DNA of 64,000 bases from Natranaerovirga hydrolytica (GCF_004339095.1 NZ_SMGQ01000012.1:310001-374000); one strand, 5' to 3'. Counted from the first letter of the stretch, positions 52,135 through 63,124 are shown. Notes: a model not told the origin generated them from the sequence alone. Program-made: numbers and translations.

Positions 52135-54225
52135 TTGTCAGGCAGACAATTCCCACTAAAAAGGACTAGAAATATTGGTATAATGGCACACATTGACGCT
52201 GGAAAGACAACATTAACGGAACGTATCTTATTTTATACTGGCCGTAGTCATAAAATTGGTGAAAGTCACGAAGGTACAGCAACTATGGACTGGATGGAAC
52301 AAGAGCAAGAAAGAGGTATTACAATTACTTCTGCTGCAACAACTTGTTCTTGGTTAGATAATAGAGTTAACATTATTGATACACCAGGCCATGTTGACTT
52401 TACTGTAGAGGTTGAGCGTTCTTTACGTGTTTTAGACAGTGCAGTAGGTGTTTTTTGTGCCAAAGGTGGAGTAGAACCACAATCTGAAACTGTATGGCGT
52501 CAAGCTGATAAATACCAAGTACCAAGAATGGCATTTGTTAATAAAATGGACATTATGGGTGCAAACTTTTTCAACGCAGTTGAGATGATGAAAGATAGAT
52601 TAGGTGCTAACGCAGTGCCAATTCAATTACCAATTGGTAAGGAAGATGATTTTACTGGTATTGTAGACTTAATCGGAATGAAAGCATATATCTACAAAGA
52701 TGATTTAGGTCAAGAAATTGTAGAAGAAGATATTCCAGCGGATTTACAAGATCAAGCAGAAGAATATCGCTTAGCAATGGTAGAAGCAATAGCTGAAACT
52801 GATGAAGAGCTTATGATGAAATATCTTGAAGGTGAAGAGCTTGAGATAGATGAATTAAAAGCAGCACTTAGAAAAGCAACGATTAATGTTGAAATTATCC
52901 CAGTTATGTGTGGATCTGCATACAAAAACAAAGGGGTACAAAAATTATTAGATGCAGTTATAGAATATATGCCAGCTCCAGTGGATATCCCACCAATTCA
53001 AGGGGTATTACCAGACAGTGAAGAATCTGATGAAAGACCATCATCTGATGAAGAACCTTTCTCAGCATTGGCATTTAAAATTATGGCTGACCCATTCGTT
53101 GGTAAGTTAGCATTCTTTAGAGTGTATTCAGGAACAGTAAATGCTGGTTCATATGTATTAAACTCAACAAAAAATAAAAAAGAACGTTTAGGCCGTATTC
53201 TTCAAATGCATGCCAACAAAAGAGAAGAAATTGAAACAGTATATTCAGGAGACATTGCAGCAGCAATTGGTTTGAAAGTTACAACAACAGGGGATACTTT
53301 ATGTGATGAGAAAGCACCAATTATCTTAGAATCAATGGAATTCCCAGAACCAGTTATCTCTGTAGCAATTGAACCAAAAACAAAAGCAAGTCAAGAAAAA
53401 ATGGGTATTGCTTTAGCAAAACTTGCTGAAGAAGATCCAACGTTTAGAACATTTACTGACGAAGAAACTGGGCAAACAATTATCGAAGGTATGGGTGAGC
53501 TTCACTTAGATATCATCGTAGACCGTTTGTTACGTGAATTCAAGGTAGAAGCAAACGTAGGTGAACCACAAGTTGCTTACAAAGAGTCAATTACTAAACC
53601 AGTTGAAGTTGAAGGTAAATTCATTAGACAATCTGGTGGACGTGGACAATATGGACACTGTAAAGTTAAGTTTGAGCCAATTGACGTTAACTCAGAAGAT
53701 ACTTATGAATTCGTTAACTCAGTTGTTGGTGGTAGTATTCCAAAAGAATATGTACCAGCTGTAGATGAAGGAATTAGAGAAGCTATGTTAACAGGTAACA
53801 TTGCTGGATATCCAGTATTAGGTATTAAAGCGAATTGTTACGATGGTTCATACCATGATGTTGACTCATCTGAAATGGCATTTAAAATTGCAGGATCAAT
53901 GGCATTTAAAGAAGCTATGAAAAAAGGTGACTCTACACTAGTTGAACCAATTATGAAAGTTGATGTAGTTGTACCTGAAGAATACATGGGAGACGTTATT
54001 GGAGACATTAACTCTCGTCGTGGTCGTATTGAAGGTATGGAGTCTAGAAATGGTGCACAACTTGTAAAAGGGTTTGTTCCTTTATCTGAAATGTTTGGAT
54101 ATGCAACTGACTTACGTTCAAAATCTCAAGGTAGAGGTAACTACTCAATGCAATTTGATCATTATGAGCCTGTACCAAAGAGTATCCAAGACAAAATAGT
54201 TAATAGCAGAACAAAAGCAGATTAA
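52135..54225 (+). CDS. fusA: Elongation factor G
   Basis: A 696-residue translational GTPase that drives translocation. G1 is AHIDAGKTT (near residues 18-26), the switch II region is [17 protein letters not shown], and G4 is NKMD. Domain IV/V features such as [17 protein letters not shown] and [19 protein letters not shown] are complete. Start is TTG with AAGGAGGAA at good spacing. It is in the str operon, 80 bp after rpsG. Confidence 0.99.
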   Translation: MSGRQFPLKRTRNIGIMAHIDAGKTTLTERILFYTGRSHKIGESHEGTATMDWMEQEQERGITITSAATTCSWLDNRVNIIDTPGHVDFTVEVERSLRVLDSAVGVFCAKGGVEPQSETVWRQADKYQVPRMAFVNKMDIMGANFFNAVEMMKDRLGANAVPIQLPIGKEDDFTGIVDLIGMKAYIYKDDLGQEIVEEDIPADLQDQAEEYRLAMVEAIAETDEELMMKYLEGEELEIDELKAALRKATINVEIIPVMCGSAYKNKGVQKLLDAVIEYMPAPVDIPPIQGVLPDSEESDERPSSDEEPFSALAFKIMADPFVGKLAFFRVYSGTVNAGSYVLNSTKNKKERLGRILQMHANKREEIETVYSGDIAAAIGLKVTTTGDTLCDEKAPIILESMEFPEPVISVAIEPKTKASQEKMGIALAKLAEEDPTFRTFTDEETGQTIIEGMGELHLDIIVDRLLREFKVEANVGEPQVAYKESITKPVEVEGKFIRQSGGRGQYGHCKVKFEPIDVNSEDTYEFVNSVVGGSIPKEYVPAVDEGIREAMLTGNIAGYPVLGIKANCYDGSYHDVDSSEMAFKIAGSMAFKEAMKKGDSTLVEPIMKVDVVVPEEYMGDVIGDINSRRGRIEGMESRNGAQLVKGFVPLSEMFGYATDLRSKSQGRGNYSMQFDHYEPVPKSIQDKIVNSRTKAD

Positions 54226-54343
54226 TTGATAAAAAGGTTGAAAAACTTTATTGTTTCAAATATAATGTAACTAACATCAAATTAAAATAAGGCAGTTATG
54301 CCTATATAACAAATATATATATAAATTTAAGGAGGAATTATCA

Positions 54344-55537
54344 ATGGCAAAAGCTAAGTTTGAAAGAGGAAAACCACATCTTAATATTGGTACAATTGGA
54401 CACGTTGACCATGGTAAAACAACATTAACAGCTGCAATAACAATTACATTAAATAAAAGATTAGGAACTGGGGAAACTGTTGCATTTGACAAAATCGACA
54501 AAGCTCCAGAAGAAAAAGAGCGTGGAATCACAATATCTACATCACACGTTGAGTATGAAACTGAAAACAGACACTACGCACACGTAGACTGCCCAGGTCA
54601 TGCTGACTATGTTAAAAATATGATCACAGGTGCTGCTCAAATGGATGGTGCTATCTTAGTAGTATCAGCAGCTGACGGACCAATGCCACAAACTCGTGAG
54701 CATATCTTACTTTCTCGTCAGGTAGGCGTACCATATATCGTAGTTTTCTTAAACAAATGTGATATGGTTGATGACGAAGAGTTATTAGAATTAGTAGAAA
54801 TGGAAGTAAGAGAATTATTATCTGAGTATGATTTCCCAGGTGATGATACACCAATCGTTAAAGGATCTGCTTTAAAAGCATTAGAAGAGCCAGAAAGCGA
54901 ATGGGGAGACAAAATTCTTGAGTTAATGGAAGAAGTAGACAGCTACATTCCAGCTCCAGAAAGAGATGTAGACAGAGATTTCATCATGCCTATTGAAGAC
55001 GTATTCTCAATCACAGGTCGTGGTACAGTTGCTACTGGTAGAGTAGAAAGAGGTACATTACACGTATCTGACGAAGTTGAAATCGTTGGTATTCAAGAAG
55101 AGTCAAGAAAAGTAGTTATTACTGGAATCGAAATGTTCCGTAAATTATTAGACGAAGCACAAGCTGGAGACAACATCGGTGCATTACTTCGTGGTGTACA
55201 AAGAGATGAAATTGAAAGAGGTCAAGTATTAGCTAAGCCTGGATCAATTACTCCACATACTAAATTTAAAGCACAAGTTTACGTTCTTAAAAAAGAAGAA
55301 GGTGGACGTCATACACCATTCTTCTCAAACTATCGTCCACAGTTCTACTTTAGAACAACTGACATTACTGGTGTAATCAACTTACCAGACGGAGTAGAAA
55401 TGTGTATGCCTGGAGATAATATCGAAATGGCAATCGAATTGATCGCTCCAATCGCAATGGATAAAGGTTTACGTTTTGCTATCCGTGAAGGTGGTAGAAC
55501 AGTTGGTGCTGGATCTGTTGCAGAAATCGTTGAGTAA
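54344..55537 (+). CDS. tuf: Elongation factor Tu
   Basis: A 397-residue EF-Tu that delivers aminoacyl-tRNA. G1 GHVDHGKTT (19-27), the effector region [16 protein letters not shown]3 [13 protein letters not shown]4 NKCD and the C-terminal barrel signature [16 protein letters not shown]. It lies 118 bp after fusA, with AAGGAGGAA before the ATG and a strong terminator after. Heavy use of frequent codons fits high expression. Confidence 0.99.
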   Translation: MAKAKFERGKPHLNIGTIGHVDHGKTTLTAAITITLNKRLGTGETVAFDKIDKAPEEKERGITISTSHVEYETENRHYAHVDCPGHADYVKNMITGAAQMDGAILVVSAADGPMPQTREHILLSRQVGVPYIVVFLNKCDMVDDEELLELVEMEVRELLSEYDFPGDDTPIVKGSALKALEEPESEWGDKILELMEEVDSYIPAPERDVDRDFIMPIEDVFSITGRGTVATGRVERGTLHVSDEVEIVGIQEESRKVVITGIEMFRKLLDEAQAGDNIGALLRGVQRDEIERGQVLAKPGSITPHTKFKAQVYVLKKEEGGRHTPFFSNYRPQFYFRTTDITGVINLPDGVEMCMPGDNIEMAIELIAPIAMDKGLRFAIREGGRTVGAGSVAEIVE

Positions 55538-55567
55538 TCAAAACGAATAGATCAATATAAATAAATT

Positions 55568-55610
55568 AAAAAACAGTATAGATACTTCGGTATTTATACT
55601 GTTTTCTTTT
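55568..55610 (+). terminator. Terminator of the str operon
   Basis: AAAACAGTATA and GATAC pair with GTAT and TTATACTGTTTT around a TTCG tetraloop, followed by CTTTT. Confidence 0.92.
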
Positions 55611-55613
55611 CAA

Positions 55614-55705
55614 TATCAAAGGGTATCAAAGGGTATCAAAGGGGACGGTCCTTTTTGGTTTCTTTTTATCGAAAGGCATCAAAGGGGACTCCTTTTTGAT
55701 TTTTT
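55614..55705. repeat. TATCAAAGGG tandem units and GGGACGGTCC-family repeat
   Basis: ATCAAAGGG occurs three times in tandem, the last running into GGGGACGGTCC and TTTTTGGTTTC. A shorter, degenerate copy ATCAAAGGGGA-CTCCTTTTTGAT follows, with a T-run after it that could end transcription. Confidence 0.75.
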
Positions 55706-55744
55706 TATTATAATGAGTTAAAAAGAGAGGAATTCAGATGTTCC

Positions 55745-55945
55745 GCTAATGTAAATTTTACTGACATCAGTTCCGATAAATAAATTCTACCCACTAGAAC
55801 TTATACAAATAAACATTTGCTAAAACAGCTAAACTCGCTACCGCTCAAACAGACGATGTTTCTTCACGCAAATCTTTATTTGTATAAGTTAAGTGGCTCA
55901 CGAATTTCTTTAAAAGGTTCTGATGTAAGTAAAATTTATATTAGC
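55745..55945. repeat. Giant imperfect inverted repeat (about 76-bp arms, 47-nt loop)
   Basis: The left arm 55745-55820 is matched by the reverse complement of 55868-55945. Shared blocks include GCTAAT, TAAATTTTACT, ACATCAG, AAATTC, and AACTTATACAAATAAA near the apex. The loop has AACTCGCTACCGCTCAAAC. No frame of useful length or transposase is inside. Confidence 0.85.
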
Positions 55946-55994
55946 TCTAGAAAAAGAAATTTCAAGGTGTTCTAATAGTGAAAGTTGTTAATTT

Positions 55995-56022
55995 AAACCA
56001 AAAAGGACCGTCCCTTTTGGTT
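55995..56022. repeat. GGACCGTCCC-centred palindromic repeat
   Basis: AAACCAAAAAGGACCG plus TCCCTTTTGGTT, the reverse orientation of the copy at 7537-7564. It lies 80 bp before the S10 promoter. Confidence 0.75.
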
Positions 56023-56101
56023 CAAGACTAAAGTCTACTCTTAAATTTAAATGTGGAATTTAGTTTTTCATTTAAGTAACTAAAAAAAAAGATAAAAACA
56101 C

Positions 56102-56130
56102 TTGAAATTATATTTGTAATAATGTATACT
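56102..56130 (+). promoter_or_regulatory. SigA promoter of the S10-spc operon
   Basis: TTGAAA (56102-56107), 17 bp, TATACT (56125-56130). All genes from rpsJ to the right edge run in the same direction with short gaps and no other promoter. Confidence 0.82.
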
Positions 56131-56136
56131 AAATAA

Positions 56137-56365
56137 TGTTGTGACATTGATAGCGATGATGTGTGAGGTTGCCTAGATAATGGGAAATTCCACAGAGCGA
56201 ATGTCAAGTTCAAGAAACTGGCGACAAGTCACTGTACAATCTATTCAATGCAATTAGAGCAAAGAGTGCGTTTGCGTGTAAGTCTATAATGACACACACG
56301 GAACGATGTACAGTCACCACTTGTCGTACTGATGAATAAAGTGCGAAAAGGAGGCGACTTTTTTT
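56137..56365 (+). promoter_or_regulatory. Structured 5' leader of the S10 operon
   Basis: About 230 nt. GACATT (56143-56148) can pair with AATGTC (56200-56205). A second, long arm CGACAAGT-CACTGTACA (56222-56238) pairs with TGTACAGTCACC-ACTTGTCG (56307-56326). The length and stems suggest autoregulation, perhaps by L4 as in other bacteria, but I recognise no named leader class. Confidence 0.6.
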
Positions 56366-56677
56366 ATGGCAAGTCAAAAAATGAGAATCAACTTAAAAGC
56401 ATACGATCATCAATTAATCGATCAAAGTGCAACTAAAATCATTGAAACAGCTAAAAAGACTGGTGCGAAAGTTAGTGGTCCAATACCATTACCAACAAGA
56501 AAAGAAGTAGTAACAATCTTAAGAGCTGTACACAAGTACAAAGATTCTAGAGAGCAATTTGAGCAAAGAACACATAAAAGATTAATTGATATATTAATGC
56601 CAAATGCTAAAACAGTTGATGCATTAATGAGATTAGAACTACCTGCTGGGGTAGACATTAAAGTAGACATGAAGTAG
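56366..56677 (+). CDS. rpsJ: 30S ribosomal protein S10
   Basis: A 103-residue S10, also known as NusE in antitermination. [20 protein letters not shown] opens the fold and [20 protein letters not shown] is the conserved loop. It is the first gene of the S10 operon, behind the promoter and long leader. AAAGGAGGCG lies upstream of the ATG. Confidence 0.98.
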   Translation: MASQKMRINLKAYDHQLIDQSATKIIETAKKTGAKVSGPIPLPTRKEVVTILRAVHKYKDSREQFEQRTHKRLIDILMPNAKTVDALMRLELPAGVDIKVDMK

Positions 56678-56767
56678 TCCTTATGGGTTTATATATATAA
56701 ACTATAGGCCATCTAGGATGATTGCATGCAAAGTGTAATCCGCTGTAGATTATTAGGAGGTGTAAAG

Positions 56768-57397
56768 ATGAAAAAAGGAATATTAACAAAAAAAATAGGA
56801 ATGACACAAATATTCGATGAAAATGGAAATTTAATTCCAGTTACTGTATTAGAAGCAGGTCCTTGTGAAGTAGTGCAAGTTAAAACTGTTGATAATGATG
56901 GATACGATGCAGTGCAAATTGGTTTTGCTGATAAGAAAGAAAAGTTAGTAAACAAACCAACAAAAGGACATTTTGATAAAGCAGACGTATCTTACAAAAA
57001 ATACTTAAAAGAATTCAGACTTGATAATGCAAGTGAATACGAAGTAGGACAAACAATTAGTGCGGATATCTTTGCAGCAGGTGAAAAAGTTGATGCAATA
57101 GGAACTTCAAAAGGTAAAGGATACCAAGGTGCTATTAAACGACATGGTTTGTCAAGGGGACCTATGAGTCATGGTTCAAAATACCATCGTCATGCTGGAT
57201 CAATGGGATCTTCAGCATCACCAGCTAAAGTATTCAAAGGTAAAAAGTTACCTGGACAAATGGGTAATGAAAGAGTTACAGTTCAAAACCTAGAAATTGT
57301 AAAAATAGACGTAGAAAAGAACTTAATTCTAATTAAAGGTGCTGTACCAGGACCTAAAAAATCAATGATAACACTTAAAAACAGTGTTAAAGTATAA
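56768..57397 (+). CDS. rplC: 50S ribosomal protein L3
   Basis: A 209-residue L3. It begins [20 protein letters not shown] and has the loop [20 protein letters not shown] near the peptidyl-transferase centre. The open frame starts 42 bases earlier at an ATG, but ATG at 56768 has TTAGGAGGTG seven bases upstream and gives the family start. S10 operon, between rpsJ and rplD. Confidence 0.98.
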   Translation: MKKGILTKKIGMTQIFDENGNLIPVTVLEAGPCEVVQVKTVDNDGYDAVQIGFADKKEKLVNKPTKGHFDKADVSYKKYLKEFRLDNASEYEVGQTISADIFAAGEKVDAIGTSKGKGYQGAIKRHGLSRGPMSHGSKYHRHAGSMGSSASPAKVFKGKKLPGQMGNERVTVQNLEIVKIDVEKNLILIKGAVPGPKKSMITLKNSVKV

Positions 57398-57425
57398 GAA
57401 CGCTTGAAGGAAGGAGGAATTACAG

Positions 57426-58046
57426 ATGGCGACAGTATCTGTTTACAATATGGAAGGAAAGCAAGTAAGTGAAATTGAATTAAATGATGCTATATTTGGT
57501 GTAGAAGTAAATGAACACTTAATTCATAGATCAGTAGTTCAACACCTTGCTAATAAACGTCAAGGAACACAAAGTGCAAAAACTCGTGCGGAAGTACGTG
57601 GTGGTGGAAGAAAGCCTTGGAGACAAAAAGGAACAGGGCGTGCAAGACAAGGATCTATTCGTTCACCTCAATGGACAGGTGGTGGAGTAGTATTTGCTCC
57701 AAAACCAAGAGATTATTCATTTAAATTAAATAAAAAAGAAAAAAGAGCAGCTTTAAGAGCAGCTTTAACATCAAGAGTAGTGGATAACAAAATATTTGTA
57801 ATTGACGAATTAAACTTTGATGAAATCAAAACTAAAAAAATGCAAGCGGTATTAGAAAGCTTAAACGTTAAAAAAGCATTGGTTGTTTTAGAAGACAACA
57901 ACAAAAATGTAGTTTTATCTGCAAGAAACATACCGAATGTTAAAACAGCATTTACAAATTCTATAAATGTATATGATATCTTAAAATATGATGCATTTGT
58001 AGTAACAAAAAGCGCAGTAAATGCAATCGAGGAGGTGTACGCATAA
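57426..58046 (+). CDS. rplD: 50S ribosomal protein L4
   Basis: A 206-residue L4. The extended loop is represented by [20 protein letters not shown], then [20 protein letters not shown], which lines the exit tunnel and is a site of macrolide resistance; it looks wild type. In E. coli L4 represses its own operon through the leader. GGAGGAA precedes the ATG. Its stop shares one base with the rplW start. Confidence 0.98.
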   Translation: MATVSVYNMEGKQVSEIELNDAIFGVEVNEHLIHRSVVQHLANKRQGTQSAKTRAEVRGGGRKPWRQKGTGRARQGSIRSPQWTGGGVVFAPKPRDYSFKLNKKEKRAALRAALTSRVVDNKIFVIDELNFDEIKTKKMQAVLESLNVKKALVVLEDNNKNVVLSARNIPNVKTAFTNSINVYDILKYDAFVVTKSAVNAIEEVYA

Positions 58047-58345
58047 TGGCAGATTTAAAGTACTATGATATTATCCTCAAACCAGTTATTACTGAGAAAA
58101 GTATGGATGCTATGGGAGAAAGAAAATACACTTTCTTAGTTCACCCACAAGCAAATAAAATACAAATCAAAGAAGCAATTGAAAAAATGTTTGAAGGTGC
58201 AAAAGTACAAAGAGTCAACACTTTAAACAAAGATGGAAAAGTAAAAAGAAGAGGATCTACTTTAGGTAAAACAGCAAAGACCAAAAAAGCTATTGTGCAA
58301 TTAACTGAAGACAGCAAAGACATAGAGTTTTTTGAAGGAATGTAA
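58046..58345 (+). CDS. rplW: 50S ribosomal protein L23
   Basis: A 99-residue L23, the docking site for trigger factor and SRP at the tunnel exit. It begins [20 protein letters not shown], with [20 protein letters not shown]. The start overlaps the rplD stop by one base (TAATG), so translation is coupled. GAGGTG lies upstream. Confidence 0.97.
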   Translation: MADLKYYDIILKPVITEKSMDAMGERKYTFLVHPQANKIQIKEAIEKMFEGAKVQRVNTLNKDGKVKRRGSTLGKTAKTKKAIVQLTEDSKDIEFFEGM

Positions 58346-58428
58346 ATATAAAATAAAGTAGGTTTGCTTAATTATAAAACACGCTAGGCTACGTTGCGTA
58401 ACAAGAACTGTTGAAAGGAGTGAAATAA

Positions 58429-59262
58429 ATGGGAATTAAATCATATCGCCCATATACACCATCTAGAAGACATATGACAACAGCTTCTTTTGAAGAAATT
58501 ACTAAAAAGACACCAGAAAAGTCTTTGTTAGTAACACTTAAAAAGAACTCAGGTCGTAATAACCAAGGTAAAATTACCGTAAGACATCGTGGTGGTGGAA
58601 CAAGAAAAAAATACAGAATCATAGATTTTAAAAGAAATAAAGACGGAATACCAGCAACTGTTGTTGGCATAGAGTACGATCCAAACAGAAGTGCAAATAT
58701 AGCATTACTTCAATATGCAGATGGAGAAAAAAGATACATCTTATCTCCAGTTGGATTAAAAGAAGGTGCTGAATTAATGAACGGTCCAGAAGCAGAAATC
58801 CGTGTAGGTAACTGTTTACCACTTGAAAATATTCCAGTAGGTTCACAAATACACAATATCGAAATGCTTCCAGGAAAAGGTGGTCAATTGGTTAGATCAG
58901 CAGGTAATGTTGCTCAATTAATGGCTAAAGAAGGTAAATATGCAACAATCAAATTACCATCAGGTGAAACAAGATTAATTCTTTCAAGATGTCGTGCGAC
59001 TATCGGTCAAGTGGGTAATATTGAACATGAATTAATTACTGTTGGTAAAGCAGGACGTAAACGTCATATGGGTATTCGCCCAACAGTACGTGGTTCTGTT
59101 ATGAATCCTAATGACCATCCACATGGTGGTGGAGAAGGTAAAGCACCAATTGGTCGTCCAAGTCCAATGTCACCATGGGGTAAAAAGACATTAGGTCAAA
59201 AAACAAGAAAGAAAAACAAGAAATCGGATCAATATATCGTGAGAAAAAGAAGCGGTAAATAA
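58429..59262 (+). CDS. rplB: 50S ribosomal protein L2
   Basis: A 277-residue L2, needed for subunit joining and peptidyl transfer. It begins [40 protein letters not shown] (about 222-241) contains the conserved His. Complete and standard in length. AAAGGAGTG precedes the ATG. S10 operon order is preserved. Confidence 0.98.
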   Translation: MGIKSYRPYTPSRRHMTTASFEEITKKTPEKSLLVTLKKNSGRNNQGKITVRHRGGGTRKKYRIIDFKRNKDGIPATVVGIEYDPNRSANIALLQYADGEKRYILSPVGLKEGAELMNGPEAEIRVGNCLPLENIPVGSQIHNIEMLPGKGGQLVRSAGNVAQLMAKEGKYATIKLPSGETRLILSRCRATIGQVGNIEHELITVGKAGRKRHMGIRPTVRGSVMNPNDHPHGGGEGKAPIGRPSPMSPWGKKTLGQKTRKKNKKSDQYIVRKRSGK

Positions 59263-59296
59263 GTCTTATGATTGAATATAAGGAGGTTAGTGAGAT

Positions 59297-59578
59297 ATGG
59301 CTCGTTCACTAAAAAAAGGACCATTCGCTGATGAATCTCTACTTAAAAAAGTAAGAGTGATGAATGAAAGCGGAAACAAACAAGTAATTAAAACTTGGTC
59401 ACGTCGTTCAACAATCTTTCCAGATTTAGTTGGACACACAATAGCTGTTTATGATGGAAGAAAACATGTGCCAGTTTATGTATCAGAAGATATGGTCGGA
59501 CATAAATTAGGAGAATTTGTTTTAACAAGAACTTATAAAGGTCACGGCAAAGACGAGAAAAAATCAAGAGTTCGTTAA
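59297..59578 (+). CDS. rpsS: 30S ribosomal protein S19
   Basis: A 93-residue S19 of the small-subunit head. [18 protein letters not shown] and [20 protein letters not shown], then [17 protein letters not shown], are the family motifs. AAGGAGG precedes the ATG. Confidence 0.98.
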   Translation: MARSLKKGPFADESLLKKVRVMNESGNKQVIKTWSRRSTIFPDLVGHTIAVYDGRKHVPVYVSEDMVGHKLGEFVLTRTYKGHGKDEKKSRVR

Positions 59579-59624
59579 TCGTGTTAAAATAGAAATAATA
59601 TGGTAATTGAAAGGAGGTATAACC

Positions 59625-60011
59625 ATGGCAAAAGGTCATAGAACTCAGATAAAGAGAGCTAGAAATGAGAATATAGATAGCAGACCGAAGGCAAAGCTGT
59701 CTTTTGCTAGGGTTTCCACAACGAAAGCAAAATTCGTTTTAGATGCTATAAGAGGAAAAGATGTGAATTCAGCAGTTGGTATATTAATGTATACACCAAG
59801 AACTGGAGCGAAAGTAATAGAAAAGGTATTAAAATCAGCAATTGCAAATGCTGAGAATAATAATGGAATGGATCCAGAAAATCTATATATAGAAGAATGT
59901 TATGCAAACAAAGGTCCAACGATGAAAAGAATTAGACCTAGAGCTCAAGGTAGAGCTTATAGAATTGAAAAGAAAACCAGCCATATAACAATTATTCTAA
60001 ATGAGAGATAA
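59625..60011 (+). CDS. rplV: 50S ribosomal protein L22
   Basis: A 128-residue L22, part of the exit tunnel. It has [20 protein letters not shown] and the beta-hairpin [24 protein letters not shown] 18 bases earlier is in frame but overlaps the AAAGGAGGT ribosome site, so ATG at 59625 is chosen. Confidence 0.98.
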   Translation: MAKGHRTQIKRARNENIDSRPKAKLSFARVSTTKAKFVLDAIRGKDVNSAVGILMYTPRTGAKVIEKVLKSAIANAENNNGMDPENLYIEECYANKGPTMKRIRPRAQGRAYRIEKKTSHITIILNER

Positions 60012-60022
60012 GGAGGTATAGA

Positions 60023-60679
60023 ATGGGACAAAAAGTTAATCCTCATGGCTTAAGAGTCGGTGTGATAAAAGATTGGGATTCTAAATGGTATGCAGAAAAA
60101 GATTTTTCTGACTTATTAATAGAAGACTATGAGATAAGAAAGTTTATTAAGAAAAAGTTATATTCAGCAGGAATATCAAAAATAGAAATCGAAAGAGCTT
60201 CAGAAAGAATTAAAATTTCTGTTCATACAGCAAAACCAGGTATTGTAATTGGTAGAGGTGGAAGCTCAATTGAAGAGTTAAAAACACAAGTACAAAAATT
60301 AACAACTAAAAAAGTATTGATAAATGTGGTTGAAGTAAAAAGACCTGAAAAAGATTCTCAATTAGTAGCTGAAAATGTTGCATTACAGTTAGAAAATCGT
60401 GTGGCATTCCGTAGAGCTATGAAACAAGCAATGGGTAGAACCATGAAAACAGGCGTAAAAGGAATAAAAGTTACAGTATCTGGACGTGTTGGTGGTGCTG
60501 AAATGGCACGTACTGAAAGTTATAATGAAGGAACAATACCTTTACAAACACTTCGTGCAGATATCGATTATGGATTTGCTGAAGCAGATACAACATACGG
60601 AAAACTAGGTGTTAAAGTATGGATATATCATGGTGAAGTTCTTCCAGTGAAAGATAATAAGGAAGGGAGCGGTAAGTAA
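60023..60679 (+). CDS. rpsC: 30S ribosomal protein S3
   Basis: A 218-residue S3 at the mRNA entry site. It begins [20 protein letters not shown] and carries the KH-domain loop [15 protein letters not shown] (about 72-86), then [28 protein letters not shown] precedes the ATG. Its stop overlaps the rplP start by one base. Confidence 0.98.
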   Translation: MGQKVNPHGLRVGVIKDWDSKWYAEKDFSDLLIEDYEIRKFIKKKLYSAGISKIEIERASERIKISVHTAKPGIVIGRGGSSIEELKTQVQKLTTKKVLINVVEVKRPEKDSQLVAENVALQLENRVAFRRAMKQAMGRTMKTGVKGIKVTVSGRVGGAEMARTESYNEGTIPLQTLRADIDYGFAEADTTYGKLGVKVWIYHGEVLPVKDNKEGSGK

Positions 60680-61119
60680 TGTTAATGCCTAAAAGAGTAA
60701 AACGACGTAAGCAATTCCGTGGTTCTATGCGTGGTAAAGCTCATCGTGGTAATAAAATTACTTATGGTGAATTTGGGCTTGTATCAGCGACACCAAGTTG
60801 GATTACGTCAAATCAAATTGAAGCTGCCCGTGTTGCTATGACGCGTTATATCAAACGTGGTGGTAAAGTATGGATTAAAATCTTTCCAGATAAACCTGTT
60901 ACAGCAAAACCTGCTGAAACACGAATGGGATCTGGTAAAGGTGCACCTGAGTACTGGGTAGCAGTAGTGAAACCTGGTCGTGTAATGTTTGAAATATCAG
61001 GAGTACCAGAGGAAACAGCTAGAGAAGCACTTCGTCTTGCGATGCATAAATTACCTGTTAAGTGTAAAATTGTTTCTCGTGCAGAATTAGAAGGCGGTGA
61101 TAGCAGTGAAAAAAACTAA
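60679..61119 (+). CDS. rplP: 50S ribosomal protein L16
   Basis: A 146-residue L16. It begins [20 protein letters not shown], matching the usual M-L-x-P-K-R start, so the ATG at 60679 is used rather than the second Met. [20 protein letters not shown] and [20 protein letters not shown] are typical. Translation is coupled to rpsC (TAATG) and its end overlaps rpmC. Confidence 0.98.
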   Translation: MLMPKRVKRRKQFRGSMRGKAHRGNKITYGEFGLVSATPSWITSNQIEAARVAMTRYIKRGGKVWIKIFPDKPVTAKPAETRMGSGKGAPEYWVAVVKPGRVMFEISGVPEETAREALRLAMHKLPVKCKIVSRAELEGGDSSEKN

Positions 61120-61315
61120 GTTTGTAGAAGAATTAAAAAATAAGTCAACAGCAGAGCTTAGAAAAGATTTAATAGATGCTAAAAAAGAATTGTTTAATTT
61201 GAGATTCCAGAACGCAACGAATCAGTTAGAAAACACAAGCAGAATTAAAGAAGTAAGAACAAATATTGCGAGAATACAAACTTTTATCACTGAAAAGGAA
61301 AAGGTTGCAAAGTAA
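61106..61315 (+). CDS. rpmC: 50S ribosomal protein L29
   Basis: A 69-residue L29, a two-helix protein at the tunnel exit. [20 protein letters not shown] and [20 protein letters not shown] are the conserved helices. Start is GTG at 61106 with GGCGGTG upstream; an in-frame GTG nine bases earlier is less likely. It overlaps the end of rplP by 14 bases. Confidence 0.95.
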   Translation: MKKTKFVEELKNKSTAELRKDLIDAKKELFNLRFQNATNQLENTSRIKEVRTNIARIQTFITEKEKVAK

Positions 61316-61338
61316 TATCCGGGAAGGAGGAATAAACA

Positions 61339-61596
61339 GTGGAGCAAAGAAATCTTAGAAAAGTCCGTGTAGGTAAAGTTGTCAGTGACAAAATGGATAA
61401 AACGGCTGTAGTAGCAGTAGAGAACTATGTAAAACATCCATTATATAAAAAAATCGTAAAAAGAACGTATAAATTAAAAGCACACGATGAAAATAATGAG
61501 TGTCGCATTGGAGATAGAGTAAAAGTAATGGAAACTAGACCTCTATCAAAACAAAAAAGATGGAGACTAGTAGAAATTGTTGAGAAAGCAAAATAA
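61339..61596 (+). CDS. rpsQ: 30S ribosomal protein S17
   Basis: An 85-residue S17. [20 protein letters not shown] and [20 protein letters not shown] are the OB-fold motifs. Start is GTG with AAGGAGGAA upstream. Confidence 0.97.
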   Translation: MEQRNLRKVRVGKVVSDKMDKTAVVAVENYVKHPLYKKIVKRTYKLKAHDENNECRIGDRVKVMETRPLSKQKRWRLVEIVEKAK

Positions 61597-61621
61597 TTTC
61601 GCTGAAAGGAGGTTTTAATCT

Positions 61622-61990
61622 ATGGTTCAACAAGAATCAAGGCTTAAAGTTGCTGACAATACTGGTGCTAAAGAATTGCTTTGTATTAGAGTTTTAGGAG
61701 GATCAACTAGAAGATATGCTAATGTTGGTGATGTTATAGTTGCTTCTGTTAAACATGCAACACCAGGTGGTGTTGTAAAAAAAGGCGAAGTTGTTAAAGC
61801 AGTAGTCGTTAGAACAAGAAAAGGTGTTCGTCGTAAAGATGGTTCATATATAAAGTTTGATGAAAATGCAGCAGTTATTATTAAAGACGATCAAAATCCA
61901 AGAGGTACACGTATATTCGGACCTGTTGCAAGAGAGTTAAGAGAAAAAAAATATATGAAAATATTATCATTAGCTCCAGAAGTGTTATAA
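61622..61990 (+). CDS. rplN: 50S ribosomal protein L14
   Basis: A 122-residue L14. It begins [20 protein letters not shown] and has [20 protein letters not shown] and the closing SLAPEVL. AAAGGAGGT precedes the ATG. Confidence 0.98.
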   Translation: MVQQESRLKVADNTGAKELLCIRVLGGSTRRYANVGDVIVASVKHATPGGVVKKGEVVKAVVVRTRKGVRRKDGSYIKFDENAAVIIKDDQNPRGTRIFGPVARELREKKYMKILSLAPEVL

Positions 61991-62003
61991 GGAGGTGTTA
62001 ACT

Positions 62004-62330
62004 GTGACAAAGTTTAAACTAAAATCAGGAGATACAGTTCGAGTTATAGCTGGTAAAGATAAAGGCAAAGAAGGCAAAATAATTAAAGTAGATAAAAAAA
62101 ATGAACGTGTATATGTTGAAGGTATAAATATGGCTACAAAGCACTCGAAGCCAAGTGCGGCAAATCAACAAGGTGGCATCATTACACAAGAAAGTGCAAT
62201 TCATCTTTCAAATGTTATGTATGTGCACAAAGATAAGCCTGTAAGACTTGGAGTTAAAGAAGTTGAGGATAAAAATGGCCGAGTGAAAAGAGTAAGATTT
62301 GCTAAGTCTACTGGAGAAGTAATTGATTAA
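62004..62330 (+). CDS. rplX: 50S ribosomal protein L24
   Basis: A 108-residue L24, an assembly initiator. TKFKLKSGDTVRVIAGKDKG is the KOW motif region and GGIITQESAIHLSNVMYV follows. A GTG nine bases earlier lies inside the GGAGGTG ribosome site, so GTG at 62004 is the start. Confidence 0.97.
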   Translation: MTKFKLKSGDTVRVIAGKDKGKEGKIIKVDKKNERVYVEGINMATKHSKPSAANQQGGIITQESAIHLSNVMYVHKDKPVRLGVKEVEDKNGRVKRVRFAKSTGEVID

Positions 62331-62355
62331 TAAAACAGGAGAGGAGGTCATTTAA

Positions 62356-62895
62356 TTGAGTAGATTAAGAGAAATATATAATACTGAAATTGTAGATGGA
62401 ATGATTAAAAAATTCGGTTACACAAATAAATTAGCAATTCCAAAAGTTGAAAAAATTGTTATAAATATGGGTGTTAGTGAAGCTAAAGATAATGCAAAAG
62501 TATTAGAATCAGCGTTAGTGGATCTAGAAACTATAGCAGGGCAAAAACCTGTAACAACAAAAGCAAAAAAATCAGTTGCAGCATTCAAACTTAGAGAAGG
62601 AATGCCAGTTGGTGCTAAAGTAACGTTAAGAGGACAAAAAATGTACGATTTTTTAGATCGTCTAATCAACTTAGCGCTTCCACGTGTACGTGACTTTAGA
62701 GGTGTTAATCCTAATTCATTTGATGGTAGAGGTAATTACGCTTTAGGAATTAAAGAGCAATTAATTTTCCCAGAAATCGAATACGATAAAATAGATAAAA
62801 TCAGAGGTATGGATATAATAGTCACTACCACTGCAAACACTGATGAAGAAGCTCGTGAATTATTAGCATTATTCGGTATGCCATTTAGAAAATAG
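62356..62895 (+). CDS. rplE: 50S ribosomal protein L5
   Basis: A 179-residue L5, which contacts 5S rRNA and the P-site t[43 protein letters not shown] and [20 protein letters not shown] are family motifs. Start is TTG at 62356 with GAGGAGGTCA upstream. Confidence 0.98.
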   Translation: MSRLREIYNTEIVDGMIKKFGYTNKLAIPKVEKIVINMGVSEAKDNAKVLESALVDLETIAGQKPVTTKAKKSVAAFKLREGMPVGAKVTLRGQKMYDFLDRLINLALPRVRDFRGVNPNSFDGRGNYALGIKEQLIFPEIEYDKIDKIRGMDIIVTTTANTDEEARELLALFGMPFRK

Positions 62896-62909
62896 TTAGG
62901 AGGGATTCC

Positions 62910-63095
62910 ATGGCAAAAAAGGCTATGAAGTTAAAGCAACAACGTGAGCCTAAATTTTCAACAAGAGCATATAGTCGTTGTAGAATATGTGGGCGTCCAC
63001 ATGGATATTTAAGAAAATATGGTATTTGTAGAATTTGTTTCCGAGAATTGGCCTATAAAGGACAAATTCCAGGAGTTAAAAAAGCAAGCTGGTAG
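62910..63095 (+). CDS. rpsN: 30S ribosomal protein S14, zinc-binding type Z
   Basis: A 61-residue S14 of the short, zinc-binding form. The ribbon is [20 protein letters not shown] (about 24-43), and the C-terminus is [12 protein letters not shown]. Zinc-type S14 in the spc operon is typical of Firmicutes. GGAGGG precedes the ATG. Confidence 0.98.
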   Translation: MAKKAMKLKQQREPKFSTRAYSRCRICGRPHGYLRKYGICRICFRELAYKGQIPGVKKASW

Positions 63096-63124
63096 AGTGT
63101 ATATAAAGGAAGGAGGCAATATCA

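Larger units (their letters stand above)
55611..56365. other. 755-bp repeat-rich spacer between str and S10 operons
   Basis: In order: tandem TATCAAAGGG units with a GGGACGGTCC repeat (55611-55705), a giant inverted repeat (55745-55945), another GGACCGTCCC repeat (55995-56022), the S10 promoter (56102-56130) and a structured leader (56137-56365). No coding gene is supported. Confidence 0.75.

Noticed and set aside
55741-55945. Insertion sequence or CRISPR remnant
   Set aside because: There is no transposase frame, and the structure is one inverted pair rather than regularly spaced direct repeats.
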